Assembly (NCBI RefSeq): GCF_001610955.1
Contig: NZ_CP014335.1
Coordinates: 1,281,001 to 1,345,000, forward strand
From: Geobacillus thermoleovorans
GTDB taxonomy: Bacteria; Bacillota; Bacilli; Bacillales; Anoxybacillaceae
DNA: 64,000 nt
Direction of reading: 5' to 3'
The notes beneath the pieces are model-generated. The model was not told the DNA's origin. It did not search any database and saw only the letters and a program-made list of their open reading frames with translations. Shown piece by piece: positions 1 through 7,926 of this stretch. Every line of letters starts with the position of its first letter. The first letter of the stretch is position 1. Made by a program: the position numbers and the translations under genes.

Positions 1-1
1 G

Positions 2-700
2 GATTTGACAAAGCTTCGCCGCCGCGAGTTTCATCCGTATCGGAAAGACATCCAGATGATTTTCCAAGATCCGTATTCTTCGCTCAATCCGCGCAAACGT
101 GTGCTCGACATTGTCGCCGAGCCGCTCCGCAATTTTGAACGCCTGTCCCCGCAAGAGGAGCGGCAGAAGGTGCAATACGTTTTAGAGCGGGTCGGCTTGA
201 GCGCGGAGTCGATTTACAAATATCCGCATGAATTTTCCGGCGGACAGCGCCAACGCATCGGCATTGCGCGGGCGCTCACGCTCAATCCGAAGCTCATCAT
301 CGCCGATGAGCCGGTGTCGGCGCTTGATGTGTCGGTGCAGGCGCAAGTGTTGAATTTCATGAAAGAAATCCAGCAGGAGTACGGGCTGACGTATTTGTTC
401 ATCAGCCATGATTTAGGGATCATCCGGCATATGTGCGACCGCATCGGCATTATGTACCGCGGCCGGCTCGTGGAGGAAGGGACGAGCGAGGAGATTTTTA
501 CGAATCCTCAACATATTTATACGAAACGTCTGCTCTCCGCCATTCCGAACGCCGATCCGCGCGAACGCGGCCGGCAGGAGGCGCTTCGCCGCGAAGTGGA
601 AAAAGAATATGAGCAGTCGTATTCCCGCTATTTTGATGAAAACGGCCGGGCTCACCCGCTCAAGCCGATTTCGCCGACGCACTCGGTGGCCATTCCGTAA
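2..700 (+). CDS. Oligopeptide/dipeptide ABC transporter ATP-binding subunit (OppF/AppF type), 5' truncated by window edge
   Basis: Nucleotide-binding subunit that powers peptide import through the two permeases encoded next. The first part, with Walker A, lies outside the window. Visible are the Q-loop (FQDPYSSLNP), the ABC signature (FSGGQRQRIGIARAL), Walker B (LIIADEPVSALD) and the H-loop (FISHDLG). The C-terminal tail matches the oligopeptide/dipeptide HPY extension. The reading frame is open to the window start, so the TTG at position 5 is an internal codon. The permease gene follows 18 nt later, which indicates an operon. Family assignment is firm; the exact peptide class is unknown. Confidence 0.93.
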   Translation, partial: DLTKLRRREFHPYRKDIQMIFQDPYSSLNPRKRVLDIVAEPLRNFERLSPQEERQKVQYVLERVGLSAESIYKYPHEFSGGQRQRIGIARALTLNPKLIIADEPVSALDVSVQAQVLNFMKEIQQEYGLTYLFISHDLGIIRHMCDRIGIMYRGRLVEEGTSEEIFTNPQHIYTKRLLSAIPNADPRERGRQEALRREVEKEYEQSYSRYFDENGRAHPLKPISPTHSVAIP

Positions 701-718
701 AGAGGGGAAGACGGGAAG

Positions 719-1687
719 ATGCTGAAATTTATTTTACGGCGAATCCTCATTATGATTCCGCAATTGTTTTTGCTGAGCGTCCTCATTTTCTTACTGGCGA
801 AGGCGATGCCGGGCGATGCGCTGACGGGGCAGCTGGCGGCCAACCCGAAAATGGATCCGCAGACGCTTGAGGAAATGCGGGAAAAACTTGGCTTGAATGA
901 TCCGGTACATATTCAATACATCCGTTGGGTGAAAAACATGCTGCAAGGGGATCTCGGCCTTTCCTATACCCACCAGCAGCCGGTCACTGATCTGCTGGCC
1001 GGACGGATCGGGAATACGGTGTTGCTGTCGGCGGCGATTTTAATTTTGACGTACCTGATTGCCATTCCGCTTGGCATCGTGTCGGGGCGATGGACAGATA
1101 CGTGGGCTGATAAGCTGATCGTCGGCTACAGCTATCTCGGGTTTGCCACGCCGCTGTTCATTTTTGCTTTGATCATGCTGTTTATTTTCGGCTTTCACCT
1201 TGGCTGGTTTCCAACCGGCGGCAGCGTGGACGTTCAGGTCGAGGAAGGGACGCTCGCTTACTATTTAAGCAAATTGAACCATCTCATGCTTCCGGCGTTG
1301 TCGGGAGCGCTCATCAACACGGTCGTTACGATTCAATATTTGCGCAGCGAAATCGTCGATACGAAAGTGAAAGATTTCGTGAAAACGGCGCGGGCGAAAG
1401 GCGTGCCGGAGCGGCACATCTATTGGCGCCATATTTTGCGCAATTCGTTTTTGCCGATCGCGGCGTTTTTAGGGTATGAGATCACCGGGCTTGTCGGCGG
1501 TTCCGTGTTTTTGGAGTCGATCTACAGCTATCCGGGGCTTGGCCAGCTGTTTTTGCAGTCGATTATGCAGCGGGATTACAGCGTCGTGACGGCGCTCGTC
1601 ATGATTTCCGGCCTGGCGACGCTGGTGGGCACTCTGTTGTCGGACATCATTTTGAGTGCGGTCGACCCGCGCATCCGGATTGAGTAG
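719..1687 (+). CDS. Peptide ABC transporter permease (OppB/DppB type)
   Basis: Inner-membrane permease of 322 aa, the usual length of the OppB/DppB family. It begins with the typical FILRRILIMIPQLF first membrane segment, has about six hydrophobic helices, and carries the EAA coupling loop near residues 222-245 (ARAKGVPERHIYWRHILRN) that contacts the ATPase. The ATG at 719 is preceded by a GA-rich ribosome site (ggggaagacgggaag). It lies between the ATPase gene and a second permease gene, all in one direction, so the four genes probably form one importer. Substrate specificity cannot be read from the sequence. Confidence 0.93.
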   Translation: MLKFILRRILIMIPQLFLLSVLIFLLAKAMPGDALTGQLAANPKMDPQTLEEMREKLGLNDPVHIQYIRWVKNMLQGDLGLSYTHQQPVTDLLAGRIGNTVLLSAAILILTYLIAIPLGIVSGRWTDTWADKLIVGYSYLGFATPLFIFALIMLFIFGFHLGWFPTGGSVDVQVEEGTLAYYLSKLNHLMLPALSGALINTVVTIQYLRSEIVDTKVKDFVKTARAKGVPERHIYWRHILRNSFLPIAAFLGYEITGLVGGSVFLESIYSYPGLGQLFLQSIMQRDYSVVTALVMISGLATLVGTLLSDIILSAVDPRIRIE

Positions 1688-1708
1688 GGAAGGAGGAAGG
1701 CAGCTGAC

Positions 1709-2617
1709 ATGAAAGCGGAAATCAGCGGCCCAACGCCGGCCGGAGCGAACATCGAGAAAAGCCCTTCCGCCTTTTCGATCATGTGGCGGGAGGTGGTTCG
1801 GGATCGGCTCGCGCTTGGTTCGCTCATCATTTTAGGAATCCTTTTGTCGATCGTCTATGGCGTGTCGCTCTTTTTGGATCAAGAGGAAATCGTGAAAGTG
1901 GATTTTCTTTCCATCTATTCTCCGCCGTCAGCGGAACACTGGCTTGGCACAGACTACGGAGGGCGCGACGTGTTTGGCCAGCTCATCATCGGCGCCCGCA
2001 ATTCGTTTACGATCGGACTGGCCATTACGCTCATCACTGGGGCGATCGGCCTCATTGTCGGATTGGTGGCCGGCTATTTTGGCGGCTGGATTGACAATGT
2101 CATTATGCGCATCATCGATTTCATTCTCGTTCTGCCGTTTTTGATGCTCGTTATTGTTTTTGTCGCCATTGTGCCTAAATATAATGTATTGACGTTCATT
2201 TTGATCATGAGCGCGTTTTTGTGGACGGGCAAAGCCCGGCTGATCCGCGCCAAAACGCTGGCCGAGCGCGAGCTGGATTATGTCAGCGCGTCAAAAACGC
2301 TCGGCACGCCAGATTGGAAAATCATTATTTTTCAAATTTTGCCCAACCTCAGCTCGATCATTATCGTCAATTTGACGTTAAATTTGGCGGGCAACATCGG
2401 CATCGAGTCCGGGCTCACGTATCTTGGCTTCGGGCTGCCGGAGAGCACGCCGAGCTTAGGGACGTTGGTCAGCTATGCGACCAACCCGGATGTTTTGCAA
2501 AACAAATGGTGGGTTTGGTTGCCTGCGTCATTGCTTATTTTAGTGATGATGCTGTGCATAAATTTCATCGGCCAAGCGCTGAAACGTGCGGCTGATGCAA
2601 GACAACGACTAGGATAA
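1709..2617 (+). CDS. Peptide ABC transporter permease (OppC/DppC type)
   Basis: Second permease of the peptide importer, 302 aa. It has a cytoplasmic N-terminus, a first membrane helix near residues 30-55, an extracytoplasmic stretch with the family motif HWLGTDYGGRDVF, and an EAA loop near residues 193-215 (ASKTLGTPDWKIIIFQILPN). AAGGAGGAAGG lies just upstream of the ATG. The gene is 21 nt after the OppB-type gene and 13 nt before the binding-protein gene, so translation of the four genes is likely coordinated. The protein pairs with the OppB-type subunit in the membrane. Confidence 0.93.
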   Translation: MKAEISGPTPAGANIEKSPSAFSIMWREVVRDRLALGSLIILGILLSIVYGVSLFLDQEEIVKVDFLSIYSPPSAEHWLGTDYGGRDVFGQLIIGARNSFTIGLAITLITGAIGLIVGLVAGYFGGWIDNVIMRIIDFILVLPFLMLVIVFVAIVPKYNVLTFILIMSAFLWTGKARLIRAKTLAERELDYVSASKTLGTPDWKIIIFQILPNLSSIIIVNLTLNLAGNIGIESGLTYLGFGLPESTPSLGTLVSYATNPDVLQNKWWVWLPASLLILVMMLCINFIGQALKRAADARQRLG

Positions 2618-2630
2618 GGGGGAAGAAAAT

Positions 2631-4415
2631 GTGAAGAGAAAATGGCTGGCGGCTCTCGCCGCGCTCTTGCTCGTGCTCGCCGGGTGCACGGGCAAATCCG
2701 ACACAACGAGCGGAAAGGGCAACAATAACGAAAAACCGGCGGCTCAGAAGGAAGACATCAGCAAATTCCCGATGACGGTGAAAAACGACGGGAAAATCAT
2801 CGACGGCGGCGTGTTGAAATACGGCCTTGTGTCCGATACGCCGTTTGAAGGGACGCTCAGCTATGCATTCTACACCGGAGCGCCCGACGCAGAGATTTTG
2901 CAATTTTTTGACGAGTCGCTTTTCCGGACGAACGGTGACTATGAAATTACAAATGATGGGGCTGCCACGTATGAGTTGTCGGATGATAAAAAGACGATGA
3001 CAATCCATATTAAAGACAATGTGAATTGGCATGACGGCCAGCCGGTGACCGCTGAAGACTTGGAGTATGCGTATTTGGTCATCGGCCATAAAGATTACAC
3101 CGGCGTCCGCTATGGCGATGCGCTCATCCAAGGGATCGTCGGGATGGAAGAATATCACAGCGGCAAAGCGGATAAAATTTCCGGCATTAAAGTCATCGAC
3201 AAAAAGACGTTGACGATCACATGGAAACAGGCCAATCCGTCGGTGTTGACCGGCATTTGGGCGTATCCGCTGCCGAAGCATTACTTGAAAGACATTCCGA
3301 TCAAAGACTTGGCGAAATCGGATAAAATCCGGAAAAACCCGATCGGGTTCGGTCCGTTTAAAGTGAAGAAAATCGTTCCGGGCGAGTCGGTAGAGTTTGT
3401 TCGCAATGATGACTACTGGGCTGGCAAACCGAACTTGGAAGGCGTCATTTTGAAAGTCGTCAGCCCGCAAGTCGTCCTGCAAGCGCTGAAAAAAGGCGAA
3501 ATTGACGTCGCTGAGTTCCCGACTGACCAATATTTGAACGCGAAAGGGACGAAAAACATTCAGTTTATCGGTAGAGTGGATTTGGCGTACAACTATATCG
3601 GCTTTAAACTCGGCCATTGGGATGCGAAAAAGCAGGAAAACGTAATGGACAATCCGAAATTCCAAAACAAAAAACTGCGCCAAGCCATGGCGTACGCCAT
3701 CAACAACCAAGAGGTGGCCGACCGCCTGTATCATGGTTTGCGCTTCCCGGCGAACACGCTCATTCCGCCGTCGTTCCCGGGCTATCATGACAGCTCCATC
3801 AAAGGATATACGTACAATCCGGAAAAAGCGAAACAATTGCTGGATGAAGCGGGATATAAAGATGTGGATGGCGATGGCCTCCGCGAAGATCCAAACGGCA
3901 AAAAATTCAAGATCAACTTCTTGGCGATGAGCGGTGGGGACATCGCTGAACCGCTGGCCAAATTTTATATGCAATGCTGGAAAGATGTGGGCCTCGATGT
4001 TCAGCTTGTAGACGGACGCTTGGCGGAGTTCAACTCCTTCTACGATATGGTCGAAAAAGACGATCCGAAAGTGGATGTCTACGCCGCCGCTTGGGGAACT
4101 GGAACGGACGTCGACCCGTACGGATTGTACGGCCGCAACGTCATGTTCAACTACTCGCGCTGGGTGAATGAGAAAAACGATGAACTGTTGGAAAAAGGCC
4201 ATTCCGAACAGGCGTTTGACAAAGAATATCGTCGGAAAATTTACAGTGAATGGCAAAAGCTGATGAACGAAGAAGTGCCGGTCATCCCGACGTTGTATCG
4301 TTCGGCCATTTATGCCGTCAACAACCGCGTCGCCAACTTCACGGTCGATCCGGGCTCGAAACTGACGTGGAAAGATGTCGGCGTCACGTCCGAGCAACCG
4401 GAAGTCGAACAATGA
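2631..4415 (+). CDS. Oligopeptide-binding lipoprotein (SBP family 5)
   Basis: Extracytoplasmic receptor of the ABC peptide importer, 594 aa. It starts with GTG after AAGGGGGAAG. A lipoprotein signal peptide is clear: MKRKWLAALAALLLVLAGC, with the LAGC lipobox placing the lipidated cysteine at residue 19, followed by a polar linker. The body has SBP_bac_5 features such as NVNWHDGQPVTAEDLEYAY near residue 130 and RNDDYW near 263. Its C-terminal half shows the usual DTGDxDPY-like region (GTGTDVDPYGLYGRN). Last gene of the operon. The B. subtilis App system is the nearest named relative I would expect, but the peptide specificity is not visible. Confidence 0.92.
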   Translation: MKRKWLAALAALLLVLAGCTGKSDTTSGKGNNNEKPAAQKEDISKFPMTVKNDGKIIDGGVLKYGLVSDTPFEGTLSYAFYTGAPDAEILQFFDESLFRTNGDYEITNDGAATYELSDDKKTMTIHIKDNVNWHDGQPVTAEDLEYAYLVIGHKDYTGVRYGDALIQGIVGMEEYHSGKADKISGIKVIDKKTLTITWKQANPSVLTGIWAYPLPKHYLKDIPIKDLAKSDKIRKNPIGFGPFKVKKIVPGESVEFVRNDDYWAGKPNLEGVILKVVSPQVVLQALKKGEIDVAEFPTDQYLNAKGTKNIQFIGRVDLAYNYIGFKLGHWDAKKQENVMDNPKFQNKKLRQAMAYAINNQEVADRLYHGLRFPANTLIPPSFPGYHDSSIKGYTYNPEKAKQLLDEAGYKDVDGDGLREDPNGKKFKINFLAMSGGDIAEPLAKFYMQCWKDVGLDVQLVDGRLAEFNSFYDMVEKDDPKVDVYAAAWGTGTDVDPYGLYGRNVMFNYSRWVNEKNDELLEKGHSEQAFDKEYRRKIYSEWQKLMNEEVPVIPTLYRSAIYAVNNRVANFTVDPGSKLTWKDVGVTSEQPEVEQ

Positions 4416-4442
4416 CGATTGTTGCCTTTGATGATGTATGAT
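4412..4442 (+). promoter_or_regulatory. Candidate sigma-A promoter in front of the S-box leader
   Basis: A TATGAT -10 element (4437-4442) lies about 25 nt before the riboswitch. The best -35 match is ATGACG, overlapping the stop codon of the peptide-binding protein gene with a 19-nt spacer. The -35 is weak, so the call rests mostly on the -10 and the position. Confidence 0.35.
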
Positions 4443-4467
4443 AAGATAGAAGATAAATTGCATACGT

Positions 4468-4568
4468 CTTATCAAGAGTGGGCGAGAGAACGGGCTTGAT
4501 GACCCCACAGCAACCTGCCGCAGGCAAGGTGCTAACACCCGCAAAGCGGTTTCGCTTTGGATGATAAG
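4468..4568 (+). promoter_or_regulatory. SAM-I (S-box) riboswitch aptamer
   Basis: The segment follows the S-box consensus. P1 is formed by CTTATC (4468-4473) and GATAAG (4563-4568). After AAGAGTGGGCGAGAGA comes the GGGCTTGATGACCCC P2 region with the conserved GATGA, then CAGCAACCTGC, GCAGGCAAGGTGCTAA and the P4 hairpin GCAAAGCGGTTTCGCTTTG. S-boxes bind S-adenosylmethionine and usually switch off sulfur or methionine genes by transcription termination; a terminator follows directly. The controlled genes here (an unknown small protein and a VOC protein) are not classic S-box targets. Confidence 0.9.
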
Positions 4569-4578
4569 AATGGCTCAT

Positions 4579-4615
4579 GGCCCCTTTCGCATCATTCCGA
4601 GGCGAAGGGGGTTTT
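4579..4615 (+). terminator. Rho-independent terminator of the S-box expression platform
   Basis: CCCCTTTCGC pairs with GCGAAGGGG (one bulged T) and is followed by GTTTTT. It begins about ten nt after the P1 3' strand of the S-box, the normal spacing for SAM-dependent termination. Confidence 0.85.
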
Positions 4616-4641
4616 TGTCGATGGGAGGTGAAGGAGAAACA

Positions 4642-4977
4642 GTGGAGGAGGCGGTTTCGCTCCGCGCTTGCATGGCCGCTCATCTCCCTGCCGCAGCGTT
4701 CGCCGTTTGTGTCATGCGCTGTGTGCAGGCGGAGCTCATCCGGTTTGACCCTAAGGCGGCGGTGCATGTCGACCGTGGGGACGGATACGTTCATTTGTAT
4801 GGGGAAGCGCAAGGAACAGCCTTTTCGTTGTTGTTGACCAACAGTGAGGCGGACGAATGGAAGGCGGACGGACCGTACGCCCTTGACCGCTACATATGGA
4901 CAGAGCTTGGGAAAAAAGGGATTTTCCCGATGCAGATGACGCCGTATTTACAAGCAGTATGGTTAACTGAGTCATAG
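4642..4977 (+). CDS. Unknown small protein under S-box control
   Basis: I do not recognise this 111-aa protein. The GTG at 4642 is chosen because AAGGAG (4631-4636) sits five nt upstream. The in-frame ATGs at 4561 and 4621 lie in the riboswitch/terminator or lack a ribosome site. The sequence has an alanine-rich start (ACMAAHLPAAAFAVC), a central segment DPKAAVHVDRGDGYVHLYG with beta-strand character, and a C-terminus ending QMTPYLQAVWLTES. No signal peptide or clear membrane helix. It is the first gene after a SAM riboswitch and 16 nt before a VOC gene, so a link to sulfur, methionine or methylation metabolism is an inference from context only. Confidence 0.7.
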   Translation: MEEAVSLRACMAAHLPAAAFAVCVMRCVQAELIRFDPKAAVHVDRGDGYVHLYGEAQGTAFSLLLTNSEADEWKADGPYALDRYIWTELGKKGIFPMQMTPYLQAVWLTES

Positions 4978-4993
4978 AAAGGAAGAGGGACGA

Positions 4994-5377
4994 ATGGCAG
5001 TCAAAAAATTTGAACATGTCGGCATTCAAGTGAAAGACATCGAGGCATCGAAAGAGTTTTATCAAAATGTTGTCGGCTTGGAGCTGCTCGACGAAATGAT
5101 TCATACGAACGGCACGATGAAATTGGCGTTTTTAGGGATTGGCGGCTCGATCATTGTCGAGCTGATCGAAGGATACAATCCGGATTTGCCGACGGAAGGA
5201 AAAGTGCACCATGTGGCGTTTACGGTGGAAGGCATTGAGCAGGAGAAAGAACGGCTTCAGTCGCTCGGTGTGCCGCTTGTGTGGGAAGAAATAACGACAC
5301 TTCCGAACGGGGCCAAATATTTGTTCTTCCTCGGGCCCGACGGCGAATGGATCGAGTTTTACGAGCCTGCTCGATAA
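4994..5377 (+). CDS. VOC (glyoxalase/dioxygenase) superfamily protein
   Basis: Protein of 127 aa with one vicinal-oxygen-chelate module pair. Candidate metal ligands are visible: H8 (FEHVGIQVKD), E near 56 (IIVELIEG), H near 72-73 (VHHVAFTVEG) and E near 122 (GEWIEFYEP). The spacing resembles lactoylglutathione lyase and methylmalonyl-CoA epimerase-like proteins. GAAAGGAAGAGG precedes the ATG. It lies 16 nt after the small unknown gene and probably shares its SAM-controlled transcript. The substrate cannot be told from the sequence; a role in thiol or methionine-derived metabolites is suggested only by the S-box. Confidence 0.85.
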   Translation: MAVKKFEHVGIQVKDIEASKEFYQNVVGLELLDEMIHTNGTMKLAFLGIGGSIIVELIEGYNPDLPTEGKVHHVAFTVEGIEQEKERLQSLGVPLVWEEITTLPNGAKYLFFLGPDGEWIEFYEPAR

Positions 5378-5389
5378 ATGGCGTCACGC

Positions 5390-5416
5390 TAGGCGGCCAG
5401 CTGTTTGGGCCGCCTA
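5390..5416. terminator. GC-rich hairpin after the VOC gene, possible terminator
   Basis: TAGGCGGCC (5390-5398) pairs perfectly with GGCCGCCTA (5408-5416). There is no uridine run, so intrinsic termination would be weak. Confidence 0.4.
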
Positions 5417-5557
5417 TGAATTTGCCGTCTGGCGATTGGCGCTTCGTTCCATTTTTCTTCGTATGGCCTTGCCTGCCGCTAGACAACAACCGTCCATGTA
5501 GGAGTCGTCGTCTTCTCGATTCAATGGTATACTAGAAAAAGAGAGGGGGAGGATGAC

Positions 5558-6040
5558 GTGGAAGAAATGATCGTGCACGCGATTCAAGACGACTACCCTG
5601 ATGAATTCGCCTGGTGCTACGGCTGCGGGCGTCTGAATGAACAAGGCCACCATTTCCGCACCGGGTGGCGGGGCGACAAAACGGTGACGGTGTATACGCC
5701 GCGTCCGGAACATACGGCGATTCCAGGGTTTGTGTACGGCGGGCTGATCGCCTCGCTCATTGATTGCCACGGCACCGGTTCAGCGGCGCTTGCCTTGCAT
5801 CGGAAAAACGGCCATGAACCAGGGAGCGGGGAAACGCCGCCGCGCTTTGTCACTGCGTCGCTTCACGTCGATTTCGTCAAGCCGACGCCGCATGGAGTGC
5901 CGCTTGTCGCCGTCGGCACTGTGACGGAGATTCATCCGAAAAAATGGAAAGTGGACACCGAAGTGTTCGCCAACGGCGAACTGTGCGCCCGCGGGCAAGT
6001 CGTCGCCGTCGTAATGCCGAAAACGTTTGTCCGTGGGTAA
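5558..6040 (+). CDS. PaaI/YigI-type hotdog thioesterase
   Basis: Predicted acyl-CoA thioesterase of 160 aa with a single hotdog domain. The N-terminal CYGCGRLNEQGHHF motif and the helix region IPGFVYGGLIASLIDCHGTGSA are typical of PaaI-like enzymes, where the GG and D/H residues line the thioester site. The start GTG/GAA context (AGAGGGGGAGGATGAC) gives a good ribosome site. The gene is monocistronic: a promoter-like stretch with TATACT (5526-5531) lies about 30 nt upstream and a strong hairpin follows. Substrate unknown. Confidence 0.85.
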   Translation: MEEMIVHAIQDDYPDEFAWCYGCGRLNEQGHHFRTGWRGDKTVTVYTPRPEHTAIPGFVYGGLIASLIDCHGTGSAALALHRKNGHEPGSGETPPRFVTASLHVDFVKPTPHGVPLVAVGTVTEIHPKKWKVDTEVFANGELCARGQVVAVVMPKTFVRG

Positions 6041-6053
6041 CAAGCAACGAAAG

Positions 6054-6095
6054 GCGCCGGAGAGCGGCTGTTTTTGACAGCGCTTTCTCCGGCGC
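6054..6095. terminator. Hairpin terminator downstream of the PaaI-type gene
   Basis: GCGCCGGAGA (6054-6063) pairs with TCTCCGGCGC (6086-6095). The inner loop contains a five-T run but the 3' flank is only TTGG, so strength is uncertain. Confidence 0.5.
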
Positions 6096-6135
6096 TTGGC
6101 AACTGGTCGAAAACGGCTGCGCCTCACCTCGTTTC

Positions 6136-6395
6136 GCCATTGAGGACTGATGATGTCATGAAAAAGGCAACTCGACAACGCCTCTTCTCAAGTGGGGAAA
6201 CCTTGTGAAATTGGTTCTCCTTTTTCAACAAAACCACCGATTTGGCGAACATCATCGTTTTTCACCGGTTTTCTCGGATTCCTCTGATCATCGCTTTCCA
6301 TGCGTTTCAAAACAACAACAGCAGCTGCTGTTTGGACTCGTCGAATCCAAGGAGAACGAGCATGCGCAAAAACGCCTTTTGGAGATCCATCACCT
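6136..6395. other. Intergenic stretch without a supported gene
   Basis: About 260 bp between two thioesterase genes that point toward each other. Open frames exist but have no ribosome site or recognisable protein. I see no repeat, RNA or mobile-element signature. Confidence 0.5.
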
Positions 6396-6812
6396 TCACG
6401 GTTTGTCCATGATCAGCACCGACGACGTGGCGCTCGCCACCTCTTTGCCGTTTTGCCGCACGATGGCGGTTACATAGGCGACGGTTTTCCCGAACTTTTC
6501 CACCCGCGCCTCGATTTCGGCTTCTCCAGCCGCCGCTGGGCGGTGAAACGTCGTCTGCAAGTTGATGGAGGCGTGCATTTGGTCATCGCGAAGCAAGGTC
6601 GTCACCGCATACGCCATGAGAATGTCCGCCGCCGCCCCGACGAACCCGCCCATAATCACCCCGTTGCCGTTGAGCAGCGATTCGCTGATCGTCCATACGC
6701 CTTTCGCATAGCCGTCTCGGGCTTCCGTCAGGCGGACGCCGAGCGTTTCGTCGCATGGGGGCGGCGCGCTTTGACCGGCGATGACAGCGTGCAAGTTGGT
6801 CATTGGCTTCAT
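6396..6812 (-). CDS. PaaI-family hotdog thioesterase
   Basis: Predicted thioesterase of 138 aa. The ATG at 6812 (MKPMTNLHAV) is preferred over the upstream frame extension because AAAGGGTG lies eight nt before it. The hotdog signature LNGNGVIMGGFVGAAADILMAY (gating N/G residues and catalytic Asp region) is followed by LQTTFHRPAAAGEAEIEARV. It is transcribed divergently from hutG with about 140 bp between them. It resembles the phenylacetyl-CoA or general acyl-CoA thioesterase group; the substrate is not evident. Confidence 0.85.
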   Translation of the reverse strand: MKPMTNLHAVIAGQSAPPPCDETLGVRLTEARDGYAKGVWTISESLLNGNGVIMGGFVGAAADILMAYAVTTLLRDDQMHASINLQTTFHRPAAAGEAEIEARVEKFGKTVAYVTAIVRQNGKEVASATSSVLIMDKP

Positions 6813-6953
6813 GTGGAACACCCTTTCTGTTGTCAATCATGTTTTTTTATTCGCCAAACGGCGGCGATTTCCTCTTTTCGCGTGCATGAGGAGGAGAACG
6901 GCAAAGCTGTGGCGAAAGAAACAAGCAGCTGATGATGGAAAGGAGATGGTCTC

Positions 6954-7922
6954 ATGTATCAACCGCCAGACGCCGGCCGTTGGACGGGACGGATTGACAG
7001 CGTGAGCGATGAGCAGGCGTTTCGTCTTCATCAGCGCATTCGCTTGCTCGATTTGTCGCAGCCATTGGAGACGGTGGAACGAGCGGCGGCATTCATCGGG
7101 TTTGCGTGCGACGAAGGAGTGCGCCGCAACCAAGGCCGCCAAGGGGCGAAAGAGGCGCCGGCCGCCGTCAAAGCGGCGCTGGCCCGGCTGCCTTGGCATC
7201 TTCCGGAAGGGGTCGTTGTCTATGACGCAGGCGATGTCGTTTGCGTCGATGAACGGCTCGAACAAAGCCAGACTGAACTTGGGAAGGCGGTCGCCCGCCT
7301 GCTGAAAAACGGGATGGCGTCTATCGTGATCGGCGGCGGCCATGAGACGGCGTACGGCCATTACTTGGGCGTTCGCGAAGCGCTCGGGCCCGAAGCCCGC
7401 CTTGGCATCCTCAACATTGACGCCCATTTCGACTTGCGCCCGTACGATGACGGGCCGACGTCCGGGACGATGTTCCGGCAAATATTGGATCAAGACGAAC
7501 GGGTCCGTTACTTCTGCCTCGGCATTCAGCGGCTTGGCAACACGGCGGCGCTGTTTGCGGCGGCCGAGACGTACGGCTGCCGGTACATGCTTGAAGACGA
7601 GCTGACCGCAGGGCCGATCGAGGCCGCCTATGAACAAATCGAGGAATTTGCCGCTCATCACGATGCCGTGATGTTGACCATTTGCATGGACGCCATCAGC
7701 GCGGCTGCCGCGCCGGGGGTGAGCGCGCCGTCGCCGTTTGGACTTGCTCCGTCGCTAGTGCGCGCTCTCGTCCGCCGAATCGTTTCTCATCCGAAAACGA
7801 TCAGCGTCGATCTTTGCGAAGTCAATCCACTCTGGGATGAAGGCGGAAAAACGGTGGCGTTGGCCGCCGCCTTTTGCATGGAAGCGCTCCTTCATTTTCG
7901 ACGCTTGCAGCCAAGGCGGTGA
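6954..7922 (+). CDS. hutG: Formimidoylglutamase HutG
   Basis: Ureohydrolase of 322 aa that hydrolyses N-formimidoyl-L-glutamate to glutamate and formamide, the last step of histidine degradation. Binuclear Mn ligands are visible: GGGHETAYGHYLG, NIDAHFDLRP and CMDAISAAAAPG, in the arginase-family order. GGAAAGGAGATGGTCTC precedes the ATG. The regulator gene begins four nt after its stop, and hutU and hutI follow, which supports HutG over agmatinase or arginase. The length fits HutG. Confidence 0.92.
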   Translation: MYQPPDAGRWTGRIDSVSDEQAFRLHQRIRLLDLSQPLETVERAAAFIGFACDEGVRRNQGRQGAKEAPAAVKAALARLPWHLPEGVVVYDAGDVVCVDERLEQSQTELGKAVARLLKNGMASIVIGGGHETAYGHYLGVREALGPEARLGILNIDAHFDLRPYDDGPTSGTMFRQILDQDERVRYFCLGIQRLGNTAALFAAAETYGCRYMLEDELTAGPIEAAYEQIEEFAAHHDAVMLTICMDAISAAAAPGVSAPSPFGLAPSLVRALVRRIVSHPKTISVDLCEVNPLWDEGGKTVALAAAFCMEALLHFRRLQPRR

Positions 7923-7926
7923 GAAC

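Noticed and set aside
2565..4544. 659-aa open frame on the minus strand
   Set aside because: It is antisense to the peptide-binding lipoprotein gene, has no ribosome site or recognisable protein features, and its composition is that of a codon shadow.
6837..7661. 274-aa open frame on the minus strand opposite hutG
   Set aside because: Shadow of the arginase-family gene, whose motifs are unmistakable on the plus strand.
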